Positions 39,873 to 52,363 of a DNA stretch of 64,000 nt are shown here, piece after piece. Below the pieces are notes generated by a model. It made no database searches. It saw only the letters and a program-made list of their open reading frames with translations, and was not told the DNA's origin. Location: positions 2,418,001 through 2,482,000 of the forward strand of contig NC_082406.1 of the NCBI RefSeq assembly GCF_004011695.2, given 5' to 3'. This DNA comes from Ascochyta rabiei. Taxonomy: Eukaryota > Ascomycota > Dothideomycetes > Pleosporales > Didymellaceae. Both the position numbers and the translations under genes were made by a program. Positions within the stretch are counted from its first letter, which is position 1. Each line of letters starts with the position of its first letter.

Positions 39873-41715
39873 GGTACGCCATCTTGCGTACTAGAGTCGA
39901 GCACCACTCGACCTGGTCTGCCATCAGATCCATTGCGTCTTGGCATGTCTACCGCTGACCATCCCATCCCACGCCCAGCTCATCACGAGAAGAGAAGTGC
40001 AGAAACGCAGAGGAGCGCAGGAAAAGAGCCATCTGCGTGGTATTCACAGTGCTGAGTGTTCTCTGCAAGCGCCGGCACCAAAGGAGCTACATCCCTGCAC
40101 GGCTCTACCTCCATCCCAGCCACCGCGCCCGCAACTCCCCCCTCCTTATTACACACCACACCTCCCATATTGACTTGATGCGAGGGGGGGAGAACGCTTC
40201 CGATCGCGTGCTCTGTGCTTCCCGCTCGTCCTCAACAAGGTCACGGATTCGTCACGGCTAGATTGTGCTTCCGACCAAACTGTATCACAGACACTGCTGT
40301 GCGTGCCAGAAGCGTGAGCTCGATAATTATGCAGACTGCATGCCCCTCGACGGCACACAACCCCGCTTCCGTTCGCTTACCGCAATCGGGCTCTGGGAAG
40401 CTTGTTTTTGGCTGTCGCCATTTCACCCCCCCGAAACGCATCTTCTCTCCCAAGGAGATCTTCATGCATCGAGGTGAAGATGATGGACGGGGGTGCTGTG
40501 AAGATTGCGTCGAGGCGCCCCCTATTTTTTTATTTTTTTTATTTTTTTTTCCTTGCACGTAGATTGCCTGACGTGCGCTCTTGCGATTCAACACGTGCTG
40601 TCGCCGCTCTCGTGGCCAGCGTATGCCGTCTGGGCGAGTGCCTGCGGTGAATGGCGCAGAGGTCGATCTAACCACCCAGCACGCAAAGGGGGCGCGCCAC
40701 ACGGCCCAACAAGCACGTCGAGCGTGATCCAGTGTGACGGGCGATTTCGCTCGAAGCCAGCCACCGCGCACGGCGAGAGCAATCACGCACACGGGATGCA
40801 GGCCAGAGAAGAGAAGAGAAGAGTGTTGGGGTGTCGAAATCTCGTGTTGGGCTATCTACGGACAGGGTATCATGGTGAATAATAGGGCAAGAGAAGACAG
40901 GCCACCAGGCATGCCTCACAGGCCTCGCTAAATGCAATCACAGCGCTGTTGCATGGGAAGAATGCCATTCGCTCGCTGACCAGCCAAGCCCGTCCGCTGC
41001 GCGGAGGCGGGGGGTATCGATGCCGGTATGCGAAGATGCAGAAACGCCTGCCAATGCTCCCTCTCTCTCTCTCGCTCGCTGTAAAGATGAAAAAAATCCA
41101 AATCAAAAAAATCAAAAAAAAAATCAAAAAAAAATCCAAGAATGCCTTTCCTCCAATGACCTGGGAAGGCGGCTTTCCATCCCTTGCTTCCCGTCGCATC
41201 GCCTCCTTGCGGCGGATGCAGTCCCGGTACCCCCCGATCTCCAGGTCTGGATTCACGCTGCATCGCATACGAGGCCCTAAGCGCAGTTGAGCGCAGCCTC
41301 GAAGCGTGCCGTGCAGGCTGCGACGACGGCGCCCTGAGCTCTCGACGCACACGCCGGCGGTGATGGGCGTGTGACGAGGCCGACGCGAGACACTGGTGGA
41401 GAGCGATGGGAAGGGGGGATTGATGGCTCGGCTGAGTCAGACGCTCGCCTTGCTGTGCGCTGGACGCGGTGAGGCTGTGGCTGCGACTTGCGCAAGGCCA
41501 ATCATGAGCCTTTGTGAGTATCGGCGTGTCCTGAAGGGGACAAGCGCCGAGTGACCTGTGGCGGTGGGGTTGAGCCACAGTTCACACGTGAGGAGATGCT
41601 ACACAGTGACGTAGACGTCAACAATGACTGTACCCTGATGTTAGCGCTGCACGGCAAGTTCGAGATATCAAGGGTGAGCTTACGTGGTGGTAAACGACGC
41701 TTCACCCCGTCGTCT

Positions 41716-42210
41716 TTACTCGACTTGCTCAGGCGACTCGCTGATGGGCGTCATGGGCGTCGAGGTGCGGCGCTGCTTCCCACTGCTGCGCCTCCGCTGG
41801 GTCTTGGCCTTCTTCGAAGCGTACAGAGGAGGCAGCACGGGGAATGCCTGGGCCATGGGCGGGACTCGTGGAGGTGCCGGGGCCTTCTTGAGGATCGGGC
41901 ACGAGTACTCGTCGTCCAAGTCCTCGCCAAAGAGGTCCTCGTCGCTGATGTACGAGGACGGGTTGCGGTACTCCAGCGAAGGTCCCGTGGGCCACGACGG
42001 GTACGCACATGATGAGCCGCGGCGAGAGTTGGACTCGATGGAGTAGTTGCTGTAGAGGGATCCCGTGGGCGAAGACATGTTCCTGGGTGAGATGCTGATG
42101 GCGATCGACTTGGATGGCGACGAGCCTGGCGAAGCTTCAAAGTGCATGTTGGAGTGGGAAGACCTGGGTAGTGTACGGGGTGGGTCTGTGTATGTATACT
42201 GTGTGTACAC
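41716..42210 (-). CDS. Short conserved-looking fungal protein, function unknown
   Basis: An ORF of 164 aa. An internal ATG at 42147 (MHFEASPGSSPSKSIAISIS) is the likelier start, giving 143 aa, because the preceding stretch lies in low-complexity DNA. The middle part SSYISDEDLFGEDLDDEY, followed by CPILKKAPAPP, looks like a conserved acidic/proline motif of short Pezizomycotina proteins. The C-terminus is basic (KKAKTQRRRSSGKQRR), suggesting nuclear location. No domain is recognised. It is an isolated gene between two gene-poor tracts. Confidence 0.6.
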   Translation of the reverse strand: MYTQYTYTDPPRTLPRSSHSNMHFEASPGSSPSKSIAISISPRNMSSPTGSLYSNYSIESNSRRGSSCAYPSWPTGPSLEYRNPSSYISDEDLFGEDLDDEYSCPILKKAPAPPRVPPMAQAFPVLPPLYASKKAKTQRRRSSGKQRRTSTPMTPISESPEQVE

Positions 42211-45200
42211 ACACTATCGGGCTTTGTCGGCCGTAAACAGTTTTGCCCGGGTGGATGGTGTTCGTGTTAGTTTAGCGTGGCAGCAAGTCGACCGAGGCCA
42301 AAACGGCCGATGATGTATGACGGTGGGATGTCGGATCGATGGAAACAGGGTTAACGCGATTCAGCTCCGTATCGGGTGGGGTTTGTGTCGAGGGTCGCCG
42401 GTCTGGGGGGGATGGAGATTTCTGGGAACAGGACTCAAGGGGCGATGTCTGGCTTTAATGCTTGGGCGCGTGTTTCGGACGGTCAGGAGTCCGAGTCAGA
42501 AGCAAAGTGCGACCTATGTCTCGACGCAGAGGATCAGATGGTCTGGATGGGCGTGGGATGCGCAGCGGTGGCAGCTCGCGTTATATCTTCCGCTTCCGCA
42601 AGATACAGTGCACACAAATGGCGGTGGGTCACCGCCTGGATGCGTCCCATGCGGCGTGGAGCTGCGAAGGGGGCGGAAGAACAGGGCGATTGGGCGTCGC
42701 AATTCACCGCCGTTTACCAGAGCGGCATCCACATCTGGCGCTTGCTTGTCAGCCCCGTCTGCTCTGCTGCAACTGGACGGCGACCCTGGCACTCGGGAAC
42801 GCGAGACCGCTTTTCCTCTGCAACACTGCACCCGACGCTCGCCCTGTCATCTCACACACAAGGAGCTGGCTGCGATGAGTCGTCTGCAGGGCCAGCCATC
42901 ACCACTCAGTCCTGCAAAGCAGCTGGTAATCCCACAGCCCCCCCAATGCGCGACAACTCACAGCCTGACGAGACCTTTATCGTCATCGCCCCCTGTTTCT
43001 GCACTTGCTTTCTCCCTTCGTGATCCCGAAAAAGCACCCAGGCCCCAATGTCACAGTCACAGCACGGGTGCTCTCCCCCACGACTCGCTGTGCGCCACGG
43101 CCGCTTCCGCGAGATAACTCTCCCCGACAGGCTCCATCAGCTGCTTGAAGCAGTAAAGTTCGAGCTGGAGATGATCTCGGGGGCCAGGGACGGCGACCCT
43201 GACATGCCTCCCTTCGTGCCGTGCATACGTTTACATTTCCTCTTGCGGCACCCAAGGCCGCAGCTCCGCTTTCCGTGCCCGCGGCGGTTGGCAGCTAGAC
43301 GGGGCGAGTAACCGCTGCGCTGCAGACGACACTCGATACGATTCTGACAGGCCAACTGAACGGTGCAATGTCTTCTGGCTCATTTGCCAACCCCCTTCGC
43401 ATCGCAGCCAGGTGGTCCTGCATCGTGGGCCAGTGGGCGGCCAGCAGGAAACAAGCCGTGGACTCTACCGGAGCTTGACGCCTGACACCCCGCAGTGATC
43501 CTGCCTCGACATGCTTCCGGCTGTCTTTCGTCCTTGGGAGGCGTACCGTACTGTTTAACCGCGGAACATGGGGTACATTAGCCCTGTTCACATGCAGTGA
43601 CAGACGATCTCAGGGTCCATGTGGACCAAGGCCCTCTGCTCCACCTTTGGTACCGGAGGCTAGATATTATGTCGGGCGTCTCCACCAGCACTGCTCACGG
43701 CCGGCTGAAGAAGCACAGCTTGCGTCAGTGCCTTCGCTCGCAGGTTGTCGCGATGCGCATGTGAAGCCACGGTTGGCGCATCGGACGGTGGGGTTGGGAG
43801 CGGAGTAGAGCTTCATTGCACAAACCCCGGACAGTCACAGGGAGCCCTCGGCTGATGCGGTACGTATCACGGGAGTGTACGGCATTCAACCCGTCAGCCT
43901 TGCGACATCGCGCTCCGCATGCAGTTCATGCTGATGGACGCACTCTACAAGGCTGACGAGAGCTCCGTAATGCCCGTGCCGCGCAGTCAGCACACCCTCT
44001 CGAGAAGTGACTGTAAGGAGAGCGCGACGCGCATGCTGCCGTGATACGAATCTATTGATATGCCCAGCTCTCCACGTTGCCGCCCTTTCTGCTTCACTCA
44101 ACCTTCCGCATGCAGACATGCAGGGTCTCGGCAAATCCGGGGTCAACGTCGAGTCTGTGCTCTTTCATCCCGGATTCACTTTGACTTTGACTTTGGCTTT
44201 GAGTTTGACAAATGCACGAGAAGCTTGCCTTGTGTTTCTACCGTCGTCTCGAGTGCCTGAGTGCCTGAGAACCTTCCTCGGATTCGAAGCCATGTGCGTC
44301 GCATCGAGGTGCTCCTAGCGAAGAGTCGACCTTGCTCGGCCAACAACGGCGTGCTGCCGCTTGAGGACGCTCAGAATAAAGCGGTCTGCGCCACGATAGG
44401 ATACTCACAATAGCTCGTTGGCCACTGCAGCCGCCACGATACCGGTGTTTCTGGTTTCAGAGAAGGGAAGGCTGCTAGAAGGTGGCGTAGAAGGCCAGTC
44501 CAAACGCAGGGCAACCGCGCCGAGACGTTCCAAGACAGGCAATTGAGGGAGCATCCGATGGTTGACATGCTGCATGCAGAGAATATTCCACGCCGCTGCA
44601 ATCTATCAACCACCTTCAACGCGCATGCGGCCTTTCCGCCCGGTGACAGGCCTGACCCCGACTTGGAATGCTTCGCTGCTTCACCAGATCATACCCATGC
44701 CTCAACATCTTCCACCCTGGTAGCAATACCGTCGTCATTGTTGATGTTGTGCGTGAAGAGCCGTTCTTCTATATCCACTTTTCATCGCAGAGAAGTTTCT
44801 CAGCTCCGGTTTGTTCGCGGGCCCACCACGCCCTGCCACCGAACTTACTCCATCGGGCAACTTGGGAGCATTTGTGGCGGAGCCTGACGTCAGCCGCAAT
44901 GTCAATGTCCCACACACGTGGGTCGGCAGCATCCGTTGGTGATATGTTGTGGGGAGCAACCCTACCAGAGAGATTGTGATGTGGGTTATCTTCGGCATAC
45001 CAGTGGCTAGGACTGACTGCCGTACCATGGTAGGCGAAGTTTGGTTGTAGAATTTTGCTCCGCTTCGCTTTCCCGGCCGACATGCTGTGGAGATGCAATT
45101 CCACGCTTCATGCAAACCAAGGGACCGTTCCATGCGAGAGAAATGAAATGAAGAGAAAGATTTCTCTTTCAAATTTACGCCGACAGTCGCCCAATCGTCC

Positions 45201-48200
45201 AACCTTCCGTTGTTCAGACTCCAGAGACACAATGTTGCTTAGGTACTTCTAGAACAAGCACGCACACGGTGCCCAGCTGCTTGCTTGCAATTTCCCCATA
45301 GGGGAGCCCATCCGCCACTCCAGAACAGTACAAGGCTTGTGAACCCTGTGATCATCCCTCTTTTAGGCCCGATCGTCTTCCAGAGCACCAGTCCCTCGTG
45401 GGATGCTGACCGTGGGGTCCAGGCGCGGGATTGCCCATGTTTTCGGTGCATGTTTCTCCGCCTGTTCGAGCGGTGGATTGAAAAATTCCGTCCACACCCC
45501 GCGGCCAACCCAACATCCTGATAGATGGATGCAATGGAACGTGGGGTTCACCAAACGTATCGCAACTTGCCGCTGTCGTCTCCGGAAGATTTTCTAACTG
45601 GGTCTTGGTGGACGGCAGCAGCAGCCATGTCTGGTTCTCGATGCGAGCTGCGAGTACGAGGATGCAACCTGCAACCTGCAACCTGCAACCTGCAACCTGC
45701 AACGTTGATCTGACGGCTCGCCAGTTGTGCAACATGGAGAGCAGCGATGGACTGTGGAAGCTGACCCAGGACCCGAGTGATGGAGAAACGACCACGCGCT
45801 GACAAGGTCATCGTTCTTGGACCGTAGTGACGCTCTCGAAAGGCGAGTAGACGCAGCTTATCGACATCCAACCATCAAAGAAAACTAGCAGCATTTGCTG
45901 CAACGCCAAACTTTGGGAGTCATACTTGCTCAACAATGCAGTTTGTCGGTGTGGCAGGCCTAGTATGGATAGCGGTGAATGCGCGCTGCGCTGTTCGTCC
46001 TATTGCCTGGCTGCACTCTGCACCGGCAAGCCTGCGCGATACCCGTCTGCTGTGCGACGTTACAGGGCTGTCGATCATGTCGTTTCAGCTCGCAGCCGGA
46101 GATGCGCCAACCATCAGAAAAGTGAGTTATCAGATGCTACGAATACACAAGTGGACGTAAAAAATGAGTCGCCGGAAAGAGCGAGTCGGCGAGCATTACG
46201 ACGCTCGCTGGGCAGTTGGATTAGGCTCGGTCTTGACTGTCTGATTGACGACATTGCTGAGGTGTTGAGTCGGAGACAGATCTGCGCTGTTGTGATAGGG
46301 CTTTGGTGTTGCTGGCGTAGCGAGGTGGGCAACTGATGCGATGCGCCCACGCGGGGCACCTGCCTTGTCACGAGAAACTCAGGGACCAGTGCGGTTCCTC
46401 AACGGATTGACATTCAGGGACCACATCTTGCTCTCATCATCACGACTTCATGGCACGCCCACTTTTCGGAGGGTAAGCGCGGCTGTCAGAGTGATTGATG
46501 ACAGCGGCAAGCATACCCACACACCACGGGCGTCCATGTGGGTAAGGAATGGAGGTGATCGACAGCGTGGGGTTTCTCCAATCCTTCACGCCCGTTGTAG
46601 CCTTTGCTCGCAGATGGACTCGGTATCTCGCCGTGCTGTTTGATCATAGTTGCACACAGGCACTGGTGAATGACGTCGCCTATGCTCGTGTTGGTCGTCA
46701 TCCGCTCATTCTCCGGCGCCGGGTTGTGAGTTTCGCAGGATACATCTTTCGGCGTTCCTTCTGGCAGCGAAGACTGGCTGAACAGCAGCAGGTCCACTTT
46801 GATGATGTCTTTGGCTGTGCTCGATCATGACGCCGTAGTTGCATCACGCTTTCGACCCTCCAGCCCGTGTTAAAGGTAGGTGAGGCTGGTGATCAGCTGG
46901 TGGCAGAGTAGTTCTCCCTGCGCAACTGCAGGAAACACCAAAACGCAGCTAGCAGAAAAGTGAGTCCATCTCTAGCTCTCTATACCAGCTTCTCGCTGTT
47001 TGCTAGGCAGCGACGTTGGTTTTTCCTCTGCAAGCGCTGTCTTTGAACTTCTACAGGATCCTCTGCATAACGGCAAGCCATCGAGCTGAACCTAGCTCTT
47101 TGTTTACGATTAATAGGATGATGTTTCACATTTATACTACCTTCATTTACATGGTCGAGGTCTGACTACTGCCAAGACAGGAACCTAAACAGGCCTCGAC
47201 ATCGACCAGAGATAATCAGGCGCTTAACAAAGCGTTACAAGAGACTTTGTGCTAACGCACATCGCTGATCAAGAGTACCTCATGGTCTTCACCGATTTCT
47301 AAACAGAGTTGCATAAAGGAAATCGAAGTATTCTCTCCAAATAGTAATGGAGCGCGATACAGCACTGCTTCTTTTCTACTCCCTTGATGAAATCGTGGAG
47401 TGCAGAATATTGGTAATGTCACAGGGACGAAAGCCCGCACGAAAGGAGACGGTCGTAGGGAGAAACGCTTTAGTGACGGTTAGTAGCAAGCATGAGCGCG
47501 AGAAGCATTTTTGATATTTCAGACCAGCGTGGATGTGGCAGTCCGTACCTCTACCTCCAACAACTTTGTTAGGAAATCTCTACGCTATCCTGGCAAGAGT
47601 ACTGTGTAGCTAAGAAGATCTGTAGTCTCCTGGATACCCACGAGATCTCGATGCATGTTCAAAGCTAATCTGAGTGCCTCCCATTACTTTGAAAGAAAAT
47701 GGTTTGGTGTGCAGTTTGTTTCTGCAACATGGGAGAACGTCTATAGTAGAGATAAGAAGCTGGTGCTTCAGCATAGAGTGGCGGTCAACTGCAGACTGTT
47801 TCCAAGGCGCAGCTATTGTAATAGATTCCAGGTGAATGCTATTGTGGTAGAAAGAAGATTAAAGACCCCCAAGCATAAGGCGTCCGTGACTGGATAGTGA
47901 GCCCATGAATACAAAGCAGTAATATCTAACGGCGTCGCATCAGTAACCTGCAATAAGAGTTTCCGCAAGTGACTTGATGCTGAATGAAAGCTTCCCAATA
48001 TAACATTCAAAGTTTTCACAATGCAGAAAGTTGATGCTGCTGAGTTCCATCGTGACATCTACTAACCCGCATTTCGCTTTACCCAAAGTAGCTAGCCTGT
48101 CTGGAGCGAAACCCCGCGACTGCTCAATGCTACCTATTGGTCGTCGCTTCCTCTCGGCTCTCGGTCTAAGATGCCATGCTTCGGCTTAACCATGGATTCA

Positions 48201-48285
48201 CCCAAGATCTCTTGTACCGCGGCGGCCACAGTTCTTTTATTATGGTCCTGCCGAGGACGAAAATACCACTCACATTTCGCCCACC
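42211..48285. other. 6-kb gene desert
   Basis: No ORF here has recognisable content. The longest open frames (42317-43117 and 42376-43023) overlap in two frames, as expected for G+C-rich non-coding DNA. Small repeats occur at 44170-44215 (TTTGACTTTGACTTTGGC type) and 45664-45703. From about 46980 to 48060 the composition shifts to A+T (20 G/C of 60 in 47101-47160), possibly an old, degraded insertion. The last ~200 nt should be the E2 gene promoter. Confidence 0.45.
45664..45703. repeat. 7-bp tandem repeat (GCAACCT)5.7
   Basis: Five perfect copies of GCAACCT and a partial sixth, in non-coding DNA. Confidence 0.95.
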
Positions 48286-49934
48286 ATGAAGTCCTTTGCG
48301 TGCAGAGAAGCTCCCCGCCTGCTGTCTCGTTCCAGCGCCGGACAAAGAGCACCAATTGCGGCCTATGCGACACGATGGGAACACGGCCAGAGCAGAGGAT
48401 TCTGTGGGTCGCGGCCACGACTGGCGGTCAAACCGTACCTCCTGGCGGATATTGGAGAAGGTGTGTACTTGTAACATCTCCTCGTGCGGCTCAGGCTCAT
48501 GTTTGTGCCCAGGTATCACCGAGTGTCAGGTCATACAATGGTTCGTCAAGCCGGGCGCGCGGGTCGAGCAGTTCGATCCCATCTGCGAGGTGCAGTCAGA
48601 CAAAGCTTCGGTTGAGGTACACGATTCCCAGGATACTAGAAGGCTGTTTGTTGACCGTCGTAGATCACGTCTCGATTTGACGGTGTTATCAAGAAGCTGT
48701 ACTATGAGCCAGACGATATGGCCAAAGTTGGAAAGGTAGATCCCGTCTGATACAGTCGAGACGACATGACTGACTATTGAAGCCTTTGGTAGACATTGAT
48801 ATTCAAAGCGATATATCGGCGGCCGACGAAGCTTTGCTGAACGGAGGGTCAGAAAAGGGGGCTGCGGAAGAGGCACCGAGGCCTGCTGAACCACAAGAGC
48901 AAGACCTGGAAGTCGGGAGGAACGACACCAAGGCTGTGGGCGGAGAGGTGCTGTCGACTGAACAATCTCCCTCTCTACCAGCCGAACCCTCGACCGAACA
49001 GGCGAAGCCGCAACGACAGCCAGGGAAACATGCATCACTGGCAACACCTGCAGTGCGCGGCATGCTCAAGGACCTCAAGCTGAACATCGAGGACATAGAG
49101 GGAACCGGCAGGGAAGGAAGAGTCCTGAAGGAAGACGTTCAGAGACACGCAGAGGCAGCGAAGCAAGCAGGAAGCTCCACATCAACTCCAGCACCCCCGG
49201 CAGCAACATCTTCGCAGCAAATCGAAGACCGCGTACACAGCCTGACCCCGGTCCAGTCAGGCATGTACAAGCAGATGACCAAGTCTCTCTCTATACCTCA
49301 TTTCCTCTATACCGACAGCATCGACTTCAGCTCCCTGACACAGCTGCGCAAGAAGTACAACGTCAACCGCGAGAAGAGAGAGCGCATAACCCCACTTCCC
49401 ATCATCATCAAAGCCGTCTCCCTAGCCCTCCGGCAATTCCCCCTCTTGAACGCACACCTCGACACAACGACCAACCCAGCAAAACCCCAACTGCTGATCA
49501 AGGGCAGCCACAACATCGGCGTCGCCGTCGACTCGCCCTCTGGCCTCCTCGTCCCTGTAATCAAGAACGTGCAGAACCACAGCATCGCGTCTCTAGCACA
49601 GGAGATCTCGCGCCTCGCGGACCTCGCGCGCGCGGGCAAGCTTACTTTTGCAGACTTGTCCGGGGCCACGTTCACGCTGAGCAACATTGGTAGCATTGGC
49701 GGCGGGGCAGTGGCCCCGGTCATTGTCACGCCGCAGGTGGGCATTCTGGGGATTGGGCGCGCCAAAGTGGTGCCTGCGTTTGGCGACAGTGGAGAGCTGG
49801 TCAGGAGGGAGGAGTGCGTGTTTAGCTGGAGTGCGGATCATCGGGTTATTGACGGTGCGTATGTTGCTAGGGCTGCTGAAGAGGTGCGGAAGTCGATTGA
49901 AGGGGTGGAGAGCATGTTGGTTAGGATGAGGTAG
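48286..49934 (+). CDS. Branched-chain alpha-keto acid dehydrogenase E2 (dihydrolipoyl transacylase), mitochondrial
   Basis: Four exons (48286-48460, 48513-48616, 48664-48735, 48783-49934) encode 500 aa. A basic, Arg/Ser-rich start ([17 protein letters not shown]) fits a mitochondrial presequence. The lipoyl domain begins at [12 protein letters not shown] and has its lipoylation lysine in D88-K89-A90. The peripheral-subunit-binding domain is at about 200-240 ([20 protein letters not shown]). The acyltransferase domain follows to the C-terminus, with the catalytic [10 protein letters not shown] (H470, D474, G475). The ITEC and [11 protein letters not shown] blocks favour the branched-chain E2 over pyruvate or 2-oxoglutarate E2. 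It transfers acyl groups from E1 to CoA in Val/Leu/Ile catabolism. The 3' end is 73 nt from that of the convergent SDR gene. Confidence 0.92.
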
Positions 49935-50007
49935 ATGACTGAAAAAAACATGAAGAGGTGCGTGCATACATGATGCTGGCATTGCTATGGAGTTGATTGA
50001 CGAGTCC

Positions 50008-51285
50008 TCATTTCCCCTTTCGCTGCTTCGTCTCGACCTTCTCCTCCTTCGCCGTGCTCTTTGCCTCCTTTTTATCTGCCTTCTCCTTCTCCTTCTTCTC
50101 GAGCGCCCGCCTCTTCGCGCCCTCCTTCTCTAGCAGCTCGATGGTCTTCTCGCTGCTCGCCCAGAGCTTCTTCTGCAGATCCTCATCGTCGATGTCCCGT
50201 CGTGCGTAGTCCACCTTTCTGCACTCCTTGAGGAAGTAGCCGCCCTCGCCCCGGCCCCATTCTGCCTCCATGACGGCGTACAAGTACGTCTGCGCGCCCT
50301 GGTCGGCGCTCTTCAAGACTAGCCACCATACGGGCCACATGATCAGGTAGAGCGCGAGCCCCCACAGTGTGCCAAAGGTCAGGTGGCGGCGCATGCCAGG
50401 TGTGCGCGTCCAGCCCGGGTCCACCATGATGACACGGGCGTTCATGGGCTTCTTGTCCGGGCGCACGTAGGCGTTGAGGTGCTTCTGGAAGGCGACGGCG
50501 AAGGTCATGAGCGCGAGCTTCGAGGTGGCGTAGACGCTGCTGGGCATAAACTCAGACTGCTCAGCGGCGCCCTTGGGCTTGTTCGCGCTGGGCTTTGCAT
50601 CGAAGTCGGACAGCTTGCCGCCCAGGTAGGCGCTGCATGTGCTGAAGATGATGCGCAGGTCTCGGTCGGGCGGCTGGGCGCGGAGTGCAGGGCTGAGGAT
50701 GCTGAGCAGGTGGAAGTTGGCCATGTAGTTCAGACCCCATGTTGACTCTAGGCCGTCTTCGGTGATGGCTGGCTTGCCGCCTATGGGCGTCATTGTGTTT
50801 GCGCAGAGGATGATGGTGTCGAGACGGCGGGGCGGGGCATTATCGACCCACTTTGTTGCAAAGACACGTATGCTGTGCAGCGACGTGAGGTCGACATGCT
50901 CGGCGGTGATGAGCTCGTTGCCCGTCTGCGTCCGCAGGTCTTCGATGTAGTCGACAAGGAAGGGATCGGACAGTGGCTGCTGGACTAGGAGGATGATCTG
51001 GGCACCACGTGAAGCCAGCCCTTTGACCACTTCAGCACCGATTCCTGCTGTTCCACCCTACCGAACTGTCAGCAGATTCGCGTTACAAAGGGAGTGACTG
51101 GAGCCTACCGTGACCATGACCACCTTGGAGTGCATGTTCCGCTCCGAGGAGTTGGTGGCGCCATTGAAGAACCATTTCAGCAGGTACAGCACGCCCAAGA
51201 CAGAGACAACCTTTAGGATGGGCCAGCCATAGGGAATGGAGGACAGGCCCTCAGTGAAGCCCTGGTGGAGAATTCCGATGGGCAT
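50008..51285 (-). CDS. Membrane-anchored short-chain dehydrogenase/reductase
   Basis: Two exons, 51285-51109 and 51057-50008 (51-nt intron, phase 0), encode 408 aa. An N-terminal hydrophobic segment (ILKVVSVLGVLYLLKWFF, about 23-40) precedes the Rossmann motif TGGTAGIG (59-66) and the catalytic Y235-A-T-S-K239, so it is a classical SDR anchored to a membrane. A second hydrophobic stretch (LWGLALYLIMWPVWWLVL) lies in the substrate region, and a long Lys/Glu-rich tail ends the protein. Fungal SDRs of this architecture are retinol-dehydrogenase-like and include lipid-droplet proteins such as yeast ENV9; substrate unknown. It is divergent from the G-patch gene. Confidence 0.85.
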
Positions 51286-51658
51286 GATGAATGGCTGCTG
51301 GTTAGCTTCGGAAGGCGTTCAAGGTTCGGAACGGAACGAGAGGCCACGCCGCCAAGCAATCGCGTAGCGTCATCTGACATGTGATTACGCGAGTGCCTGG
51401 AAAGTGTACAGCTTTGAGGTGGATCGTGTCTTAGCGGCCTAACAAATCACGTCCCTTTCCACGACCGGGGACAGTGTGTAAAAACAACCAACACAACAAA
51501 ACACAACCAACACGTCGAGTCAAGGAAAGAAACACGACCGCCCGAATTGCTACATGGCGTAGACATGTCTTTGCATTCGCTTATGAGGGCAGCGTGCGAA
51601 TTCGAAGGTCCTTCACCAGACACTTGAAGAAGAGGCACGGTTGCACCATCCATCCACA
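51286..51658. promoter_or_regulatory. Divergent promoter SDR / G-patch gene
   Basis: 373 nt between start codons, including an A/C-rich stretch (51480-51515). No gene is seen. Confidence 0.5.
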
Positions 51659-52363
51659 ATGCCGCCTGCGATGGCAACACCTCAAGACGAGCACGATGAA
51701 GAAGACCCCCGCTACGACGATGCTGATGTCTCCACCCTCCCCTTCACCTCGCACCCCGCCTACGGCCGTGGCCTCTGGAAAAACCCTATTGCTTTTGTCG
51801 CCGCAGCACCAGAGTTGCCCCCTGCGCCTTCGAATCCAGTAGACGGGCAGTCAATAGCGCAGAAATATCTTGCCATTATGTTCCCCAATGGCCAGCCGCA
51901 GCCACAGCCAGACACATACCCACTGTGCGGCATCTGCGGTGAGCCAGTCAAGGAGACTGACCACCGCATTCACTTCCTGAGCCCAGCTCACCAGGCCGCC
52001 CTACCACGCGCGCCTATACCGTCGGCAATAGATCGCACGCGCATGGGGCTGAAATACATGCAGAATTACGGCTGGGACATCGATGCGCGGATGGGACTTG
52101 GAGCGAGAGGGGACGGAATGCTGTTCCCACTAGTGCCCAAGGCGAAGAGAGATAAATTGGGGCTAGGAGTGGACAAGAAGGCTGAGGAGAGGAGGAAAAG
52201 ACTCGTCAACGGCAAGGGGGTAGCTCAGCCGGGGGAGATTAGGCTAGATGCCGGCAAGATCCAGAAGCTGGCCAAAGTGGAGAAAAGAAAACATGATAAG
52301 CTGCAGAGGATGTTTTATGGCAACGACGAAGTGGAGAAGTATCTGGGCGAGTTGGGTGGTTAG
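51659..52363 (+). CDS. G-patch domain protein
   Basis: A single exon of 234 aa from the ATG at 51659. A short CxxC-containing element (YPLCGICGEPVKETDHRIHF, ending in a histidine-containing LSPAHQ) may bind a metal. It is followed by a G-patch: RMGLKYMQNYGWDIDARMGL then GARGDGMLFPLVPKAKRDKL. The C-terminus is basic and helical. G-patch proteins typically activate DEAH-box RNA helicases; the combination resembles fungal and animal GPANK1/SQS-type short G-patch proteins. Likely nuclear. The upstream non-ATG extension is ignored. Confidence 0.85.
   Translation: MPPAMATPQDEHDEEDPRYDDADVSTLPFTSHPAYGRGLWKNPIAFVAAAPELPPAPSNPVDGQSIAQKYLAIMFPNGQPQPQPDTYPLCGICGEPVKETDHRIHFLSPAHQAALPRAPIPSAIDRTRMGLKYMQNYGWDIDARMGLGARGDGMLFPLVPKAKRDKLGLGVDKKAEERRKRLVNGKGVAQPGEIRLDAGKIQKLAKVEKRKHDKLQRMFYGNDEVEKYLGELGG

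Larger units (their letters stand above)
37961..41715. other. Gene-poor region with minisatellites
   Basis: 3.75 kb upstream of the WD40 protein. It contains three GACAGTCA units near 38300-38325, two tandem arrays listed separately, T/A homopolymer-rich stretches (40524-40552 and 41087-41140) and a CTCT run near 41063. The ORF of 207 codons at 38851-39474 derives from repeat DNA (Cys/Ser/Phe periodicity). I found no credible gene. Confidence 0.55.

Noticed and set aside
42317..43117. 266- and 215-codon ORFs in two overlapping plus frames
   Set aside because: Both are open in G+C-rich DNA, neither contains a recognisable motif, and the two exclude each other.
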